A stretch of DNA of 64,000 nucleotides from Methylocystis sp. SC2 (GCF_000304315.1 NC_018485.1:2140501-2204500); one strand, 5' to 3'. Shown: positions 8,569 to 17,825, counted from the stretch's first letter. Notes: generated by a model from the letters alone, not told the origin. Translations and numbers: made by a program.

Positions 8569-9519
8569 ATGAGAGTGATCGTTGTCGGCCTCGGGGTGCA
8601 GGGACATAAAAGGCGTGCGTTTGCCGGCGAAGACTTCGTCGCGACCGTCGACCCCTACAATGCCGCTGCGGACTATCGAGAAATAAAAGACATTCCGCTC
8701 GATAGCTTCGATGCGGCGCTGTGCTGCATCCCCGATGAGCCGAAATTCGAAATCCTCGAATACCTGCTGGCGAATGGAAAGCACGCGTTGGTCGAAAAGC
8801 CGCTATGGACGCGCACGGCCTCGGAAATTGACGAACTCGAGCGCCTCGCGCGCGCCGCGAACGTCGTTTGCTACACGGCTTACAATCATCGCTTCGAACC
8901 GCATTTCGTGCGCATGCGCGATCTCATTGCGTCGGGCGAACTGGGGCGCATCTATTCCTGTCGCATGTTCTACGGCAATGGAACGGCGCGCCTCGTGCGA
9001 AATTCGGAATGGCGCGATAGCGGGGCCGGCGTGCTTCCGGATCTTGGCTCGCACCTTCTGGACACATGCCGCTTCTGGTTCGGCGACATCGACGCGAGAT
9101 TCAAACTTGTCGCCGTCAACTGCTTTGAGAACAAGTCGCCCGATCACGTCATTATCGGCAATGAAGACGGCGCATGTCGCATCGAGCTCGAAATGACGCT
9201 GCTGTCTTGGCGCAATCACTTCGCTTGCGATATCTTTGCGGAAAACGGCAGCGCTCACATTGAATCGCTGTGCAAATGGGGTCCGTCAACTTTTACGATG
9301 CGACGGCGAATTCTTCCGTCGGGTCGCCCGCCGGAGCAGGCGGTCACGCTCGTGCAGGACGATCCGACTTGGAAGGTCGAATACGAGCATTTCAAGGGCA
9401 TGTGCCAATCTCGAGCACAGACCGACCTCTCAAACGACATATGGCTGCGAGACGTGTTGGCGCAACTCGAGGATGTGGTTCTCGAACAATTGCGGCGACG
9501 CCGCGGGCAAGACGCATGA
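8569..9519 (+). CDS. Gfo/Idh/MocA-family oxidoreductase
   Basis: A 316-residue NAD(P)-dependent sugar oxidoreductase. The N-terminal VIVVGLGVQGHKRRAF is the cofactor loop, HALVEKPLW contains the family EKP motif, and GVLPDLGSHLLDTCRFWFGD supplies the catalytic D-x3-H segment. Members oxidise or reduce hydroxyl/keto groups of sugars and their nucleotide derivatives. It starts four bases after the kinase fusion and overlaps the UGDH-like gene at its end. The likely task is redox modification of the heptose intermediate; this is from context only. Confidence 0.85.
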   Translation: MRVIVVGLGVQGHKRRAFAGEDFVATVDPYNAAADYREIKDIPLDSFDAALCCIPDEPKFEILEYLLANGKHALVEKPLWTRTASEIDELERLARAANVVCYTAYNHRFEPHFVRMRDLIASGELGRIYSCRMFYGNGTARLVRNSEWRDSGAGVLPDLGSHLLDTCRFWFGDIDARFKLVAVNCFENKSPDHVIIGNEDGACRIELEMTLLSWRNHFACDIFAENGSAHIESLCKWGPSTFTMRRRILPSGRPPEQAVTLVQDDPTWKVEYEHFKGMCQSRAQTDLSNDIWLRDVLAQLEDVVLEQLRRRRGQDA

Positions 9520-10832
9520 CTTCCGCAATCAAGCACGCTTCGGATATTGTCGTCGGCTTCGCCGGCATGACCCACCTCGGGATCGTCTCCGCGATCTCCG
9601 TCGCGGCGAAGGGTTTTAAGACGATCGGCTATGATTCCGATTCTCAACTTGTCGGGCGGCTTTCGGCGGGACAGCCGCCGATCGAGGAGCCGGATCTCGA
9701 TGATCTGCTGCGCGCCAATGGCGCTCGGCAAGCCTTCACCAATGATCTTTCGCGGCTCGCCGAATGCGACATCGTCTATATTTCATACGACGTGCCTACC
9801 GACGATAGGGGCCAAAGCGATCTTAGCCCGATCGTCGGCATTATCGAGGCGGTGGCGAAGGCGTTGCGCCCCGATGGGATTCTCGTCATTCTTTGTCAGG
9901 TGCCTCCGGGTTTTACGCGGGGCGTGCGCGCGGTTCCGCCGGAGCGGCTTTACTATCAGGTCGAAACGCTCGTGTTTGGCCGCGCCATGGCGCGCGCGCT
10001 GCAGCCGGAGCGAACGATTATCGGATGCGCGGATTCCGATGCGCCCCTGGAGCCGCGCTACAAGGCGTTGCTCAGTGCGTTCGGATGTCCGTTGATCCCG
10101 ATGAGTTACGAGAGCGCCGAACTCTGCAAGATCGCGATCAACTGCTGCCTGGTGTCGTCAATCAGCGTCGCCAACACGCTGGCGGAACTTTGTGAAAATA
10201 TAGGGGCCGAGTGGTCCGAGATCGTTCCCGCGTTGAAGCTCGACGCCCGCATCGGCCCAAGCGCCTATCTCTCGCCGGGATTGGGGATCGCAGGCGGCAA
10301 TCTCGAGCGCGACCTTGCGACGGTCATTGCTTTGTCCGAGCGTTTCGACACGGACGCGGGCGTCGTCCGCGCATGGATCGACAACAGCCGGCGGCGCCGC
10401 GATTGGGTGCGTGGCGCGATCACGACCGCTCTGCTTCGCGAAAAGCCCGAGGCGACGATCGCCGTTTGGGGCCTCGCCTACAAGGAGAACACGCATTCAA
10501 TCAAGAATTCGCCGTCCGTCGCGACGATCATGGGTCTGCCGGAAACGCGATTCGTCGCGCATGATCCTGTGGTGCAAGCCAGCGCAATTTCTCACGCGCG
10601 ACTGACGGGCGTCGACTCGCCGCTCGCGGCGCTCGAAGGCGCCGACGCCTTGATGATCTTGACGCCCTGGCCTGCTTATCGTCGAGTTGGCGTTGCGGAC
10701 ATATCTCGGACGATGCGGGGCCGCATCGTCATCGATCCCTATCGCCTGCTCGATCCACGCGCCGCCGCGGCGGCCGGCCTCGATTACTACACGCTCGGGT
10801 CTCGCCATAACCCAAGCGCGGGAACCCTCTAA
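9516..10832 (+). CDS. UDP-glucose/GDP-mannose dehydrogenase family protein lacking the catalytic Cys
   Basis: A 438-residue protein with the three-domain UGDH layout: N-terminal NAD domain (VVGFAGMTHLGIVSAISVA), central domain with ESAELCKIAINCCLVSSISVANTLAEL, and C-terminal domain with AVWGLAYKENTHSIKNSPS. In the family the catalytic site reads G-G-S-C-[FL]-x-K-D; here the aligned stretch is GLGIAGGNLERD, placing Asn262 where the Cys should be and Arg where the Lys should be. A normal two-step oxidation to a uronic acid through a thioester is therefore not expected. It may perform a single oxidation or another role. It is coupled to both neighbours by start/stop overlaps. Confidence 0.8.
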   Translation: MTSAIKHASDIVVGFAGMTHLGIVSAISVAAKGFKTIGYDSDSQLVGRLSAGQPPIEEPDLDDLLRANGARQAFTNDLSRLAECDIVYISYDVPTDDRGQSDLSPIVGIIEAVAKALRPDGILVILCQVPPGFTRGVRAVPPERLYYQVETLVFGRAMARALQPERTIIGCADSDAPLEPRYKALLSAFGCPLIPMSYESAELCKIAINCCLVSSISVANTLAELCENIGAEWSEIVPALKLDARIGPSAYLSPGLGIAGGNLERDLATVIALSERFDTDAGVVRAWIDNSRRRRDWVRGAITTALLREKPEATIAVWGLAYKENTHSIKNSPSVATIMGLPETRFVAHDPVVQASAISHARLTGVDSPLAALEGADALMILTPWPAYRRVGVADISRTMRGRIVIDPYRLLDPRAAAAAGLDYYTLGSRHNPSAGTL

Positions 10833-11713
10833 TGCTGCGCCATCTCGCTCCCGCGCCGATGGCTCCCGCTCGCATCGTTGTCATCGGCGGGAGTGGATTT
10901 GTCGGCGGCGCGCTCTGTCGCCGCATCGCCCGCGCGCAAATTCCCGTATTGGCGATCAACCGCCAGCAGATCGATCTTCTTGCCGACGACGCCGACAAGC
11001 AATTGCGCGCGATTTTGCAGCCCGGCGATGCGGTCGTGGCGGCCGCGGCGCGCGCGCCTTGCCGCTCTCTCGACATGCTTGTCGAGAATGTCAAAATGAC
11101 GCGCGCGATGGTCGCGGCGTTAAAGGATGCGGCGCCGTCGCATGTGATCAACATCAGCTCGGACGCCGTCTACGCCGACGAGCCGGTTCCGATTGACGAA
11201 GAGACGCCCACCGCGCCCGGAACGCTGCACGGCGTCATGCATCTTGCGCGGGAAATCGCATTTCGCTCGGATATCTCGGCGCCGTTGACGATCGTGCGTC
11301 CGACCCTTCTCTATGGTCTTGAGGATCCGCACAACGGTTATGGCCCCAATCGCTTTCGTCGCCTCGCGGCGGCCGGTGAGAATATCGCGGTTTTCGGCGC
11401 GGGCGAGGAGCGACGCGACCACGTTTGGATTGACGATCTCGCCGAGATCCTTTTCCGGATATTGACGCGGCGCTCGATCGGCGTGCTCAATGTAGCGACC
11501 GGCGACGTGCATTCGTTCCGCGCGCTGGCGGAAGCGGTGGCCGGCGCCGCGCGGCGTAAAGTAGCGGTCGAAGAGACGCCGCGCGTTGGACCTATGCCGC
11601 ATAACGGCTATCGTCCGTTCGACATCGCAGCGACGCGCGCCGCCTTCCCAGATTTCGCCTACGCGCCGGCCATAGAGACCGTCGCGAAACTACAATCATT
11701 CGCGGAGCGATAG
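10832..11713 (+). CDS. SDR-fold epimerase/reductase-like protein with altered active site
   Basis: A 293-residue extended-SDR fold. RIVVIGGSGFVGGALCRRIA is the cofactor loop and INISSDAVYADEP carries the usual Ser strand. The expected YxxxK dyad aligns with H133-G-V-M-H137, so both the catalytic Tyr and Lys appear to be His. It may be inactive, use another mechanism, or act as a partner of a neighbouring enzyme. RRDHVWIDDLAEILFRIL and LNVATGDVHSFRALAEAV are intact sugar-side segments. The ATG shares one base with the preceding TAA. The substrate is unknown. Confidence 0.75.
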   Translation: MLRHLAPAPMAPARIVVIGGSGFVGGALCRRIARAQIPVLAINRQQIDLLADDADKQLRAILQPGDAVVAAAARAPCRSLDMLVENVKMTRAMVAALKDAAPSHVINISSDAVYADEPVPIDEETPTAPGTLHGVMHLAREIAFRSDISAPLTIVRPTLLYGLEDPHNGYGPNRFRRLAAAGENIAVFGAGEERRDHVWIDDLAEILFRILTRRSIGVLNVATGDVHSFRALAEAVAGAARRKVAVEETPRVGPMPHNGYRPFDIAATRAAFPDFAYAPAIETVAKLQSFAER

Positions 11714-11714
11714 C

Positions 11715-12371
11715 ATGGCGGAAGTCGATCTGTTGCGCGCGCTGCCGAAATCCCGGCGCAACATCACGCAGCGAGGCGAAGCGAAGTCGCCCGAGATCAT
11801 TGCGCTTTCACGAGAATATGGGGAGCTCTATTTCGACGGGCCGCGAGAATTTGGCTATGGCGGCTATCGCTACGATGGGCGCTGGCGACCGGTCGCGCAA
11901 GATATCATCGCTCATTTCGGTCTCGCGGCGGGCGCGCGAATTCTCGATGTCGGATGCGCCAAGGGCTTTCTTGTCAAAGACTTGATGCTCGCGGAGCCGG
12001 GGCTGGAGGCCTTCGGTCTCGACATCTCGCGTTACGCCCTCATGCACTGCGAACCGGAGGTCGTGGGCCGTCTGCACCTCGGCTCCGCCGACGCGCTGCC
12101 CTTCCCCGACAAGAGCTTCGATTGCGTCGTGAGCATCAATACGATTCACAATTTCGACCGCGCCGGCGCATTGCGGGCCTTGCGTGAGATCGAGCGCGTG
12201 TCTCGCCAAAGCGCATTCGTCCAGGTCGATTCGTATCGTACGCCCGAACAAAAGAGTCTTTTCGAAAGTTGGGTGCTGACGGCGAAATTCCACGACTATC
12301 CGCAGGGCTGGATCGAAGTCTTTGCCGAAGCCGGCTATACGGGCGACTATTATTGGACGATCGTCGAGTGA
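11715..12371 (+). CDS. Class I SAM-dependent methyltransferase
   Basis: A 218-residue methyltransferase. Motif I is ILDVGCAKGFLVKDLM, motif II the acidic GLDISRYAL, and the post-I/IV region is ADALPFPDKSFDCVVSINTIHNF. The N-terminal FGYGGYRYDGRWRPVAQDI block is shared with small sugar-locus methyltransferases. It begins one base after the previous stop. It is likely to methylate a hydroxyl or carbon of the locus sugar in the cytoplasm; the acceptor is not deducible. It is one of three methyltransferases in the operon. Confidence 0.8.
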   Translation: MAEVDLLRALPKSRRNITQRGEAKSPEIIALSREYGELYFDGPREFGYGGYRYDGRWRPVAQDIIAHFGLAAGARILDVGCAKGFLVKDLMLAEPGLEAFGLDISRYALMHCEPEVVGRLHLGSADALPFPDKSFDCVVSINTIHNFDRAGALRALREIERVSRQSAFVQVDSYRTPEQKSLFESWVLTAKFHDYPQGWIEVFAEAGYTGDYYWTIVE

Positions 12372-12403
12372 CGTGACGCTCCTGAAGAAGCGAAGGCGAA
12401 CAC

Positions 12404-13399
12404 ATGTCGAATAAGACCTATGCAATCCTTGGCGGCGGAGGCAGCTTCGGCATTCACGCCGCATTCTGGCTGCTCGATCACGCTAACCCGCGAAAAGTGA
12501 TCGGCATTGGTCGCAATCCGCTGCGGGAGCGCGCGTTCTCGCTGGATATCGATCAGCGCGACGGTTACGAATATCATGCTCGTCACGTGACCTACGAGAT
12601 CGATCTGCTGCTCGAACTGCTCGATCGCGAAAAGCCGGAGATCATTGTCAATTTCGCAGCGCAGGGAGAGGGCGCCGTCTCCTGGAAACACTCCTGGCGT
12701 TTTTTTGAAACCAATTCGATGGCGCTCGCGCGCCTTTGCGAAGAACTGATGAAACGGGATTGGTTGGAGCGTTTCATTCAGATCGGGACGTCGGAAATGT
12801 ACGGGTCCGTCGATCGCCCCGTGACGGAGGACGAGCCGATCAAGCCGTCGAGTCCTTACGCCGCCTCCAAGGTCGCTTTCGACATGCATCTTCTGTCGAT
12901 AGCGCGATTCCTCAAGTTCCCGATGAATATTTTGCGGCCGTCGAACGCCTATTGCCCCGGGCAGCTTTTGCATCGCGTCGTGCCCAAGGCGATCGTCTCG
13001 GGCCTGCTTGGCGAGAAACTACCCTTGCATGGCGGCGGCAAGGCGGAAAAATCCTATATTCATGCGCGCGATCTCGGCCGGGCGATTCATCTCGTGGCGG
13101 AAGGCGCGCCGCTCGGCGCCGTCTATAACGTCGGTCCGAGCGAGCCAACGTCTATTCGGCGCGTCGTCGAGCTTTGCGCGGAGGCTGTCGGCGTTCCGTT
13201 CGAACAATTGTGCGAGGTCAGCGGCGATCGACTCGGGCAGGACTCTCGCTACTGGCTCGACTCATCAGCGATCAAGCGCGACGTGGGCTGGGAGCCCCGC
13301 ATTGACTGGGCGGAGGGCTTGTCCGAAATGGTCGACTGGGCGCGAGCGAATCTTCCCGCTTTGAAACGCGCGCCTCGCGATTACACGTTAAGGGCATGA
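12404..13399 (+). CDS. NAD-dependent epimerase/dehydratase, nucleotide-sugar 4,6-dehydratase-like
   Basis: A 331-residue extended SDR. The N-terminal loop is AILGGGGSFGIHAAFWLLD, a slightly unusual G-rich motif. The triad is complete: IQIGTSEMYGS gives the Thr/Ser and SSPYAASKVAFD gives Tyr and Lys. TSEMYG with a nearby acidic pair resembles GDP-mannose and dTDP-glucose 4,6-dehydratases, which generate 4-keto-6-deoxy sugars. LHGGGKAEKSYIHARDLGRAI and YNVGPSEPTSIRRVVEL are the sugar-binding regions. In this locus it could dehydrate an NDP-heptose to a 6-deoxy-4-keto form, which would feed the reductases encoded nearby. That role is inferred. Confidence 0.85.
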   Translation: MSNKTYAILGGGGSFGIHAAFWLLDHANPRKVIGIGRNPLRERAFSLDIDQRDGYEYHARHVTYEIDLLLELLDREKPEIIVNFAAQGEGAVSWKHSWRFFETNSMALARLCEELMKRDWLERFIQIGTSEMYGSVDRPVTEDEPIKPSSPYAASKVAFDMHLLSIARFLKFPMNILRPSNAYCPGQLLHRVVPKAIVSGLLGEKLPLHGGGKAEKSYIHARDLGRAIHLVAEGAPLGAVYNVGPSEPTSIRRVVELCAEAVGVPFEQLCEVSGDRLGQDSRYWLDSSAIKRDVGWEPRIDWAEGLSEMVDWARANLPALKRAPRDYTLRA

Positions 13400-13429
13400 T
13401 CGACCGCAACGAGTTGGGCGGAACGTGAA

Positions 13430-14296
13430 ATGACAAACGGACTCATGCTATGTCAGCGCGACGAGCGACGGCGCAACAGTTTCGACGCCACTGCGGCGAA
13501 GGAACGCTGCCGCCGCTATCGCCGGCGCATTCTGGAAATCTCGCGACAAGTTTCCGCGCTGCATGTGGCGCCGGCCTTTTCCTGCGTCGAGATCGTCGAC
13601 TTGCTGTATAATGGCGCGATGCGGCGGGACGCGAACGGTGCGTATTGCGACATCTTTCTGATGTCCAAGGGTCACGGCTGCATGATCCAATATGTCGTGC
13701 TCGAGGAGCAAGGCGTATTGTCGCGCGCGGACCTCGACGCCTATTGCAAGCCCGGCGGGCGGCTCGGCGCGCATCCCGATTACGGCACGCCGGGGATTGC
13801 GGCTTCGACCGGATCGTTGGGACATGGGTTGGGAATCGCGGTCGGACAGGCCTTCGCCGAAAAGCTGAAAGGGAGCGACGCGCGGGTCTATTGCGTCCTA
13901 TCGGATGGCGAATTTCAGGAGGGCTCGACCTGGGAGGCGATGATGGCCGCCGCAAATCTCGGTCTCTCCAATCTTGTCGCGCTGATGGACAACAATGATT
14001 TTTCCGGCCTCGAACGCATCAGCGAGGGTCACAAGGCCTTTTACCCCCTGCTCGACAAAGCCCGCGCTTTTGGATTTAGCGTGGCTGAAGTCGCTGGACA
14101 TGACAGCGCGGAGATTTTCGCGGCGCTCGACAACGACTGTTCGAATGACGCAACCCCTCGCCCGAGGTTGATCGTTTGTCGCACGACGAAGGGCAAGGGC
14201 GTTTCGTTCATGGAGAGCGTTCCGATCTGGCATTACCGCTCGCCCAATTCGGAGGAATATGCGCAGGCGTTGAACGAGATCGAGAACGCCCCATGA
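13430..14296 (+). CDS. Transketolase, N-terminal (TPP-binding) subunit
   Basis: A 288-residue protein covering the first transketolase domain. SKGHGCMIQYVVLEEQG and GSLGHGLGIAVGQAFAEK are substrate/TPP pocket segments; the TPP-Mg motif is CVLSDGEFQEGSTWEAMMAA followed by LMDNNDFSG. The full enzyme is split into two genes in this operon, the partner starting at 14293 with a four-base overlap. Together they could transfer two-carbon units between phosphoketoses and aldoses, making sedoheptulose 7-phosphate, or act on a ketosugar made by the locus as some sugar-operon transketolase pairs do. Confidence 0.88.
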   Translation: MTNGLMLCQRDERRRNSFDATAAKERCRRYRRRILEISRQVSALHVAPAFSCVEIVDLLYNGAMRRDANGAYCDIFLMSKGHGCMIQYVVLEEQGVLSRADLDAYCKPGGRLGAHPDYGTPGIAASTGSLGHGLGIAVGQAFAEKLKGSDARVYCVLSDGEFQEGSTWEAMMAAANLGLSNLVALMDNNDFSGLERISEGHKAFYPLLDKARAFGFSVAEVAGHDSAEIFAALDNDCSNDATPRPRLIVCRTTKGKGVSFMESVPIWHYRSPNSEEYAQALNEIENAP

Positions 14297-15213
14297 GGAA
14301 TAGATTTGCGGATACATTCTATGAATTGGGCAGGGAGGACGAGCGCCTGTGCCTTGTCGTAGCGGACATATCTCCTGCCGGCAGCATCGAGAAGTTTCGC
14401 ACGAAATTTCCGCAGCGCTTCGTGAATACCGGAGTCGCCGAGCAGATCATGATCGGCATGACCGCCGGAATGGCGCAGCGTGGTCTGCGGCCCTTCGCCT
14501 ACACGATTGCGACCTTCTCGCTCTACCGCCCGTTTGAAATGGTGCGAGACGATCTGTGCTACCAAAATCTATGCGTCACCGTGGTCGGCATCGGCGGCGG
14601 CCTCACCTATTCGACGCTCGGCGCGACGCATCACGCGCAAGAAGACGTAGCGATCGCCTGCGCGATTCCTAACCTCACAGTTATCGCGCCTTGCGACCCG
14701 GCGGAAACCGAAGCGGCGACGCGCTGGTGCGCCACGCAGGAGCATGGGCCGGTCTATCTGCGCCTCGGCAAGGCGGGAGAGCCGGACTTCACCAGCAACG
14801 CGCCGCAACCCTGGACCTTCGGCAAGCTGCGGCGAATTCGCCCGGGCGCGGACGTTTGCATTCTTACTTACGGTCCTATCATGAAACGCGCGTGGGCCGT
14901 GGCCGAGCGGCTCGAGGCGGCCGGCCGCAGCGTGGCGATCAATTCGGTTCACACATTGAAGCCGCTCGACGTCGGCGGAGTCGCCGACGTGCTGACGCAA
15001 TTTTCCTCTGTCGTCGTTATCGAGGAATGTGCGCCGACCGGCGGTCTCGCAATGCAAGTCAAAGCGCTCGCCTTCGATATCGGCGCACGAACAAGGCTCC
15101 TTTCATTCACGCTTAAGGATGAGTTCATTCACTGCTACGGAAGCCATGACGACATCCTCGACGCGCACGGTCTTTCGGTCGAGGATATGACGCGGCGAAT
15201 TCTCAGTGAGTGA
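14293..15213 (+). CDS. Transketolase, C-terminal (Pyr) subunit
   Basis: A 306-residue protein with the pyrimidine-binding and C-terminal domains. RFVNTGVAEQIMIGMTAGMA holds the conserved catalytic Glu that activates thiamine diphosphate, and IGGGLTYSTLGATHHAQEDVA is the second cofactor/substrate segment. ADVCILTYGPIMKRAWAVAE begins the C-terminal domain. The start codon overlaps the stop of the N-terminal subunit, so a 1:1 complex is expected. The split two-subunit form is common in archaea and in accessory sugar loci, whereas housekeeping transketolase is a single chain. Confidence 0.88.
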   Translation: MRNRFADTFYELGREDERLCLVVADISPAGSIEKFRTKFPQRFVNTGVAEQIMIGMTAGMAQRGLRPFAYTIATFSLYRPFEMVRDDLCYQNLCVTVVGIGGGLTYSTLGATHHAQEDVAIACAIPNLTVIAPCDPAETEAATRWCATQEHGPVYLRLGKAGEPDFTSNAPQPWTFGKLRRIRPGADVCILTYGPIMKRAWAVAERLEAAGRSVAINSVHTLKPLDVGGVADVLTQFSSVVVIEECAPTGGLAMQVKALAFDIGARTRLLSFTLKDEFIHCYGSHDDILDAHGLSVEDMTRRILSE

Positions 15214-15736
15214 CCGCGCCCCAGACTATTTCCTCAGCGAGGGACCGCTGACGCCGGGCGATGCGGCGGTCGCGCTGCTTGTCCTCGACGACGGTCGCTA
15301 TCTCATGCAGCTTAGGGATGAGAAGCCCGGCATTTTTTTTCCAGGCCATTGGGGCCTCTTCGGCGGCGGCGTCGAACCCGGCGAAGGGGCCGAGGCGGCG
15401 TTGCGGCGCGAACTGCGGGAAGAACTGGGATACGACGCCCAGACCATGGTCTGGTTTACGACGATGACGCTCGATTTCACCGCCTTAGGCGGCGGCCCTG
15501 TCGAGCGCCATTTCTACGAGACGCCGCTTGCGGCCGCACAGATGGAGAAGCTTATCCTCGGAGAGGGGCGCGCGATGCGCGCGTTCGAGGGCCCCGATCT
15601 GCTTGCGAGGGAACGCGTGACGCCATACGACGCATTTGCGCTCTGGATGCATCTGACGCGCGCGAGCCATGAGCGCGCGCGGCGCTCGGTGGAATTGAGT
15701 GGAGAAGCGCGGCGGCTCCAGGAATTTCCTCGATGA
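15206..15736 (+). CDS. Nudix hydrolase
   Basis: A 176-residue protein with a complete Nudix box: GGGVEPGEGAEAALRRELRE followed by ELGY, matching Gx5Ex7REUxEExGU. The start is GTG at 15206, inside the end of the transketolase gene; the end overlaps the methyltransferase start. Nudix enzymes cleave nucleoside diphosphates linked to another group. In a nucleotide-sugar operon it could hydrolyse an unwanted or damaged NDP-sugar, or transfer a mannosyl-type residue as GDP-mannose-linked Nudix proteins do. No specific substrate can be assigned. Confidence 0.85.
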   Translation: MSDRAPDYFLSEGPLTPGDAAVALLVLDDGRYLMQLRDEKPGIFFPGHWGLFGGGVEPGEGAEAALRRELREELGYDAQTMVWFTTMTLDFTALGGGPVERHFYETPLAAAQMEKLILGEGRAMRAFEGPDLLARERVTPYDAFALWMHLTRASHERARRSVELSGEARRLQEFPR

Positions 15737-16896
15737 CCCTAATGCTGTCGGCGGGCCATGCTTGTCAGGTTTGCGGATCGGAAAGATTGCGCGAACTCGT
15801 GTCCTTCCGCGAGTTGCCGCGTGTCACCTCTGACGCTCGACCGTGGCCAGCAGGCGGAAGGCTTGCGTGTTGTGAAGAGTGTGGCGCCGCTCAAAAAATC
15901 GTGGACGACGCCTGGCGCGCGGAGATCGCGCAGATCTACCGGAATTACGAATTATACCACCAGTCTCAGGGCGACGAGCAACCGATCTTTTCGGGTCAAT
16001 CGACCGGGCCGCAACCTCGCTCCGCCTTGATAATAGACTATCTCGATGGCGCGCTCACGCTTCATGAGGACGCGCGCGTCCTGGATTTCGGATGCGGAAC
16101 CGGCTCGGCGTTGAAGACCTTTTCAGGTCGCCATCCTCGCTGGCGCCTTTACGGCGCCGAAATCCGCGACGATGCGCGCGAGCGTCTTGCACAACTGCCG
16201 AATTTCGTCGAGCTCTATACCTGCGATCTTGACGCGATCGACGCGCGCTTCGACCTCGTCACCCTCATCCACTCGCTTGAGCATCTCATCTCGCCGGTCG
16301 ACACATTGATCGAGCTGCGGCGTCTCATCGGGGACGATGGGCGCGTCTTCGTGCAGGTTCCGGATTGCGCAATCACGCCATTCGATTTCGTTATCGTCGA
16401 TCATCTCACGCACTTCACTGTCGAGTCGCTCCGCCGCCTGGGCGAACGCGCTGGCTACGAGACTGTCGCAGCCCACGACGCCTTGCTCCCCAAGGAATTG
16501 AGCTGGATCGGTAAAGCCGTCGCATCCCGCGACGGACCCGCGGCGACGCCTCACAAGGGCATGGATGAAATCCGCGCTCAGGTCGACTGGCTGAACGCGC
16601 AAGTGCGCAACTCGCGAGAGCTCGCGCGTTCGAGCGCGAATTTCGGTATTTTTGGCACCTCCATCTCCGGAACGTGGCTCGCGGGCGCGGTCGGTGACGA
16701 GGTCGACTTTTTCGTGGACGAAGACCCTCAGCGCATCGGGCGAGAGCACATGGGCAGGCCCATCATCGCTCCTGCCAACGTCGCCGAGAATTCCGATGTC
16801 TTCGTTCCGCTGATTCCGAAGGTCGCCGCCGCAGTAAAATCCCGCTTGGCGAGACAGGGCGTGCGTTACCACGCTCCCGCGGACATCGTCAGATGA
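15733..16896 (+). CDS. Zinc-ribbon class I methyltransferase (sugar C-methyltransferase type)
   Basis: A 387-residue protein with the three-part layout of TylC3/NovU-like sugar methyltransferases: N-terminal zinc ribbon with CQVCGSERLRELV and CCEECGAAQ, central SAM domain with VLDFGCGTGSALKTFSG, and a C-terminal Rossmann-like domain (GIFGTSISGTWLAGAVGDEV then FVDEDPQRIGREHMG). Relatives methylate C3 or another carbon of 4-keto NDP-sugars. This fits a 4-keto intermediate from a dehydratase in the same operon. It overlaps the genes on both sides by four bases. Confidence 0.85.
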   Translation: MTLMLSAGHACQVCGSERLRELVSFRELPRVTSDARPWPAGGRLACCEECGAAQKIVDDAWRAEIAQIYRNYELYHQSQGDEQPIFSGQSTGPQPRSALIIDYLDGALTLHEDARVLDFGCGTGSALKTFSGRHPRWRLYGAEIRDDARERLAQLPNFVELYTCDLDAIDARFDLVTLIHSLEHLISPVDTLIELRRLIGDDGRVFVQVPDCAITPFDFVIVDHLTHFTVESLRRLGERAGYETVAAHDALLPKELSWIGKAVASRDGPAATPHKGMDEIRAQVDWLNAQVRNSRELARSSANFGIFGTSISGTWLAGAVGDEVDFFVDEDPQRIGREHMGRPIIAPANVAENSDVFVPLIPKVAAAVKSRLARQGVRYHAPADIVR

Positions 16897-17825
16897 GCGC
16901 CAATGCCAGCGCGCGATATTGCGTCATCGGAGGAAGCGGAGCTATTGGCTCCGCTTTGATGAAAAGCTTGAGCGCGCAACGAAAAGAAGCGATCGCGTCG
17001 ACCAGACGTCAGCCGGTCGATCGCCAAAACGAATTTTATCTCGACCTCGGCGCCGATCTGCCCGAGCTTTCATTCTCAGCGCGCGACGTCGTCATCCTTA
17101 CGGCGTCGATGACGCGACTGGCGGAGTGCCGATCGGAGCCGGAACGCGCTCGAAGAGTGAACGTCGACGCGCAGGTTCTTATTGCGGAGCAAGCGGTGAA
17201 GAAGGGCGCTTTCGTCGTTTTTCTTTCGACGAACCAAGTGTTCGACGGAACCAAGAGCGGCGTGGGTCCCGAGGAGCCGCGCTCGCCTCGATCCGTCTAC
17301 GGAAAGCTGAAGGCCGAGGCGGAATCGGCATTGTCGCGCTTGGGCGATTCTGTCGCGATCGTCCGCCTGAGCAAAGTCGTTGGTCCGCATCTCGATTTAT
17401 TCCAGCGATGGCGCCGCGAATTGTCGCGGGGCGAAACCATCGAGGCCTTCGACGATCTGCTTTTGGCGCCAATCGCGATGGCGAAGGTCGTGGCAGGGGT
17501 CGAGCTTATCGGTCTTAGGCGGCTGGGCGGCGTCTGGCATCTGGGCGGTTCCGACGAAATCAGCTATCTGCAAGCAGGACGCCACCTTGCTTGCCGTCTT
17601 GGCGCTGACGCGCGATTGGTCGTCTCGGTCAGCGCCGCGAAGGCGGGAATTCCTGTCGAGGAGCGGCCGCCGCGGGTCTCCATGGCGCCGGGTAACCTAG
17701 AAACCGCTATTGGCGTTCGAATCGGCGACGCCTTAGAGGAACTCGACATCGGGTTGGGGTTTGCCGATTGGACGCGAACCGATATTTGTTCTCGAAGCGG
17801 CGAGATTATCCCTCAAGCGATGTAG
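16893..17825 (+). CDS. RmlD-like NDP-4-keto-sugar reductase (SDR)
   Basis: A 310-residue protein of the dTDP-4-dehydrorhamnose-reductase type. CVIGGSGAIGSALMKSL is the cofactor loop, VVFLSTNQVFDGTKSG is the characteristic RmlD 'STDxVFDG'-like strand, and SVYGKLKAEAE gives the catalytic Tyr and Lys. Such enzymes reduce the 4-keto group left by a dehydratase. It is coupled to the upstream methyltransferase gene, so the order methylate then reduce is plausible. Four bases separate it from the next methyltransferase. Confidence 0.8.
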   Translation: MSANASARYCVIGGSGAIGSALMKSLSAQRKEAIASTRRQPVDRQNEFYLDLGADLPELSFSARDVVILTASMTRLAECRSEPERARRVNVDAQVLIAEQAVKKGAFVVFLSTNQVFDGTKSGVGPEEPRSPRSVYGKLKAEAESALSRLGDSVAIVRLSKVVGPHLDLFQRWRRELSRGETIEAFDDLLLAPIAMAKVVAGVELIGLRRLGGVWHLGGSDEISYLQAGRHLACRLGADARLVVSVSAAKAGIPVEERPPRVSMAPGNLETAIGVRIGDALEELDIGLGFADWTRTDICSRSGEIIPQAM

